Positions 12,784 to 13,240 of a stretch of DNA of 13,240 nucleotides are shown here, one piece after another. A program made the translations under genes and the position numbers. The stretch is from Burkholderiaceae bacterium. Lineage in GTDB: Bacteria > Pseudomonadota > Gammaproteobacteria > Burkholderiales > Burkholderiaceae_C. The notes below the pieces were generated by a model, which saw only the letters and a program-made list of their open reading frames with translations, did no database searches and was not told where the DNA came from. The DNA is taken from the NCBI GenBank assembly GCA_031276435.1, contig JAISNB010000213.1, forward strand, positions 1 to 13,240, written 5' to 3'. How positions within the stretch are numbered: position 1 is the stretch's first letter; each line of letters begins with the position of its first letter.

Positions 12784-12954
12784 ATGCCTTTCCTCATCGC
12801 CGATACCTTTACCGCCAGCCTCGCCCGTCTCACCGGCGATGAGCAAAAATCCGTCAAGACGGCGGCCTTTGATCTGCAACTGAATCCAGCCCCTCCCGGC
12901 TTTCGTTTTCATAACCTCGACCGGGCGCGGGACAAGCATTTCTTGTCGGTGTAG
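12784..12954 (+). pseudogene. Truncated N-terminus of a UvrD-helicase-like protein (RelE/ParE-like leading domain)
   Basis: Encodes 56 residues: MPFLIADTFTASLARLTGDE, then QKSVKTAAFDLQLNPAPPGF and RFHNLDRARDKHFLSV, followed by TAG. I recognise this as the start of long UvrD-like helicases that begin with a RelE/ParE-fold domain; intact members continue with a segment like RVSxDIRLIVH. Here the sequence breaks off at that point and nothing downstream resumes the frame. No Shine-Dalgarno precedes the ATG. GC content returns to a higher level than in the TIR pair, so the piece has a different origin. An alternative is a very short RelE-like toxin remnant. Identification is from memory. Confidence 0.65.
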
Positions 12955-12956
12955 AT

Positions 12957-12978
12957 AAAAAGTAGCAGTTGGAACTGC
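12957..12978 (-). terminator. Possible intrinsic terminator of the 58-residue membrane-protein gene
   Basis: On the - strand, GCAGT and ACTGC pair around TCCA (12965-12978 region) and are followed, after a few bases, by TTTTT (complement of 12957-12961). It lies about 40 bases beyond the stop of the gene at 13019-13195. The stem is short, so confidence is moderate. Confidence 0.4.
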
Positions 12979-13018
12979 ACCCGGATACCGCGCGCGGCAC
13001 GGCTCCCAAAAAACAGGC

Positions 13019-13195
13019 TCAAAGCACGCGCGTGGCAATCAGCACGGCAAAGAAAACCGTGGCCGCCAGCAACGTCCATTTGAGCGCCACCCAACCCAGG
13101 CGCTTGTAGCGCGGCTGGCCTGTGCCAACGTAAAACACAAAGCACACGCCGGAAAACAACAGCAGAAAAACAATGAGCCAGCGAAAGAGCAGCAT
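13019..13195 (-). CDS. Small two-segment membrane protein, unknown function
   Basis: A 58-residue protein starting MLLFRWLIVFLLLFSGVCFV. Residues about 5-23 and 41-56 (TLLAATVFFAVLIATR) are membrane segments, joined by a short basic turn (GQPRYKRLGWVALKW). Two-segment proteins of this size with a central basic loop are common in Burkholderiales, usually called hypothetical. GC content matches the host core, so this is probably where the native chromosome resumes. The window holds 45 more bases upstream of its ATG, containing an in-frame or out-of-frame TAA near the edge that may end a neighbouring - strand gene outside the window. No clear Shine-Dalgarno. Confidence 0.6.
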   Translation of the reverse strand: MLLFRWLIVFLLLFSGVCFVFYVGTGQPRYKRLGWVALKWTLLAATVFFAVLIATRVL

Positions 13196-13240
13196 ATGGC
13201 AACGGGCGGGCGGCGGCGCGGCGGCTTTGGGCGCTTACCA

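Noticed and set aside
12775..13202. Two - strand frames of 87 and 97 residues near the right end
   Set aside because: One is opposite the helicase remnant and the other overlaps the 58-residue membrane protein in another frame. Neither shows hydrophobic or family patterns that beat those calls.

Overview
The window looks like a chromosomal segment of a GC-rich betaproteobacterium, most likely Burkholderiales and probably Comamonadaceae. This is inferred from remembered protein sequences of that family: the Cca, GlmU, RodA, RNB-ribonuclease and RuvC proteins read like comamonad orthologues. No 16S or other decisive marker is present, so genus cannot be given.

Layout. Positions 1-934 carry no gene I can support. 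They hold two families of imperfect palindromic repeats and a 131-bp-spaced direct repeat. Positions 935-3751 encode cca (tRNA CCA maturation) and glmU (UDP-GlcNAc synthesis), both on +. Convergent to them on - are rodA (3771-4943) and a LoiP/YggG-like M48 lipoprotein protease (5136-5882), with a strong two-way terminator between those two. Divergent from the protease is a tightly packed + strand run: an RNB-domain exoribonuclease (6172-8280), a TonB-C-terminal-like membrane protein (8280-9182, TAATG overlap) and ruvC (9238-9801). The last two are joined by a 19-codon mini-ORF whose start overlaps the tonB-like stop and whose stop overlaps the ruvC start.

Positions 9802-13018 are an accessory, mosaic stretch. 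A 684-bp intergenic region contains more of the same palindromes and several hairpins. It is followed by a class II Fic protein (10486-11670), a possible 40-residue small ORF (11693-11815), and a visibly AT-rich two-gene unit. That unit is an MTH538/DUF1863-type TIR-like protein (11833-12324) followed after one base by a 145-residue three-segment membrane protein (12326-12763). An AT-rich palindrome and a truncated N-terminal piece of a UvrD-helicase-like gene (12784-12954) follow directly. The native - strand resumes with a terminator-like hairpin and a 58-residue membrane protein (13019-13195).

How the genes work together. The left part is housekeeping: tRNA end repair, cell-wall precursor synthesis and elongation (GlmU, RodA), envelope proteolysis, RNA decay and Holliday-junction resolution. 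The most interesting part is the TIR-like plus membrane-protein pair. Its arrangement fits an abortive-infection antiphage module in which a TIR enzyme makes a nucleotide signal and a small membrane protein acts as effector, in the manner of Thoeris. No recognisable ThsA (SLOG, SIR2 or Macro) gene is in the window, so the pair cannot be called a known Thoeris subtype from sequence alone. The Fic gene and helicase remnant next to it fit a locus where defence or toxin-like genes come and go.
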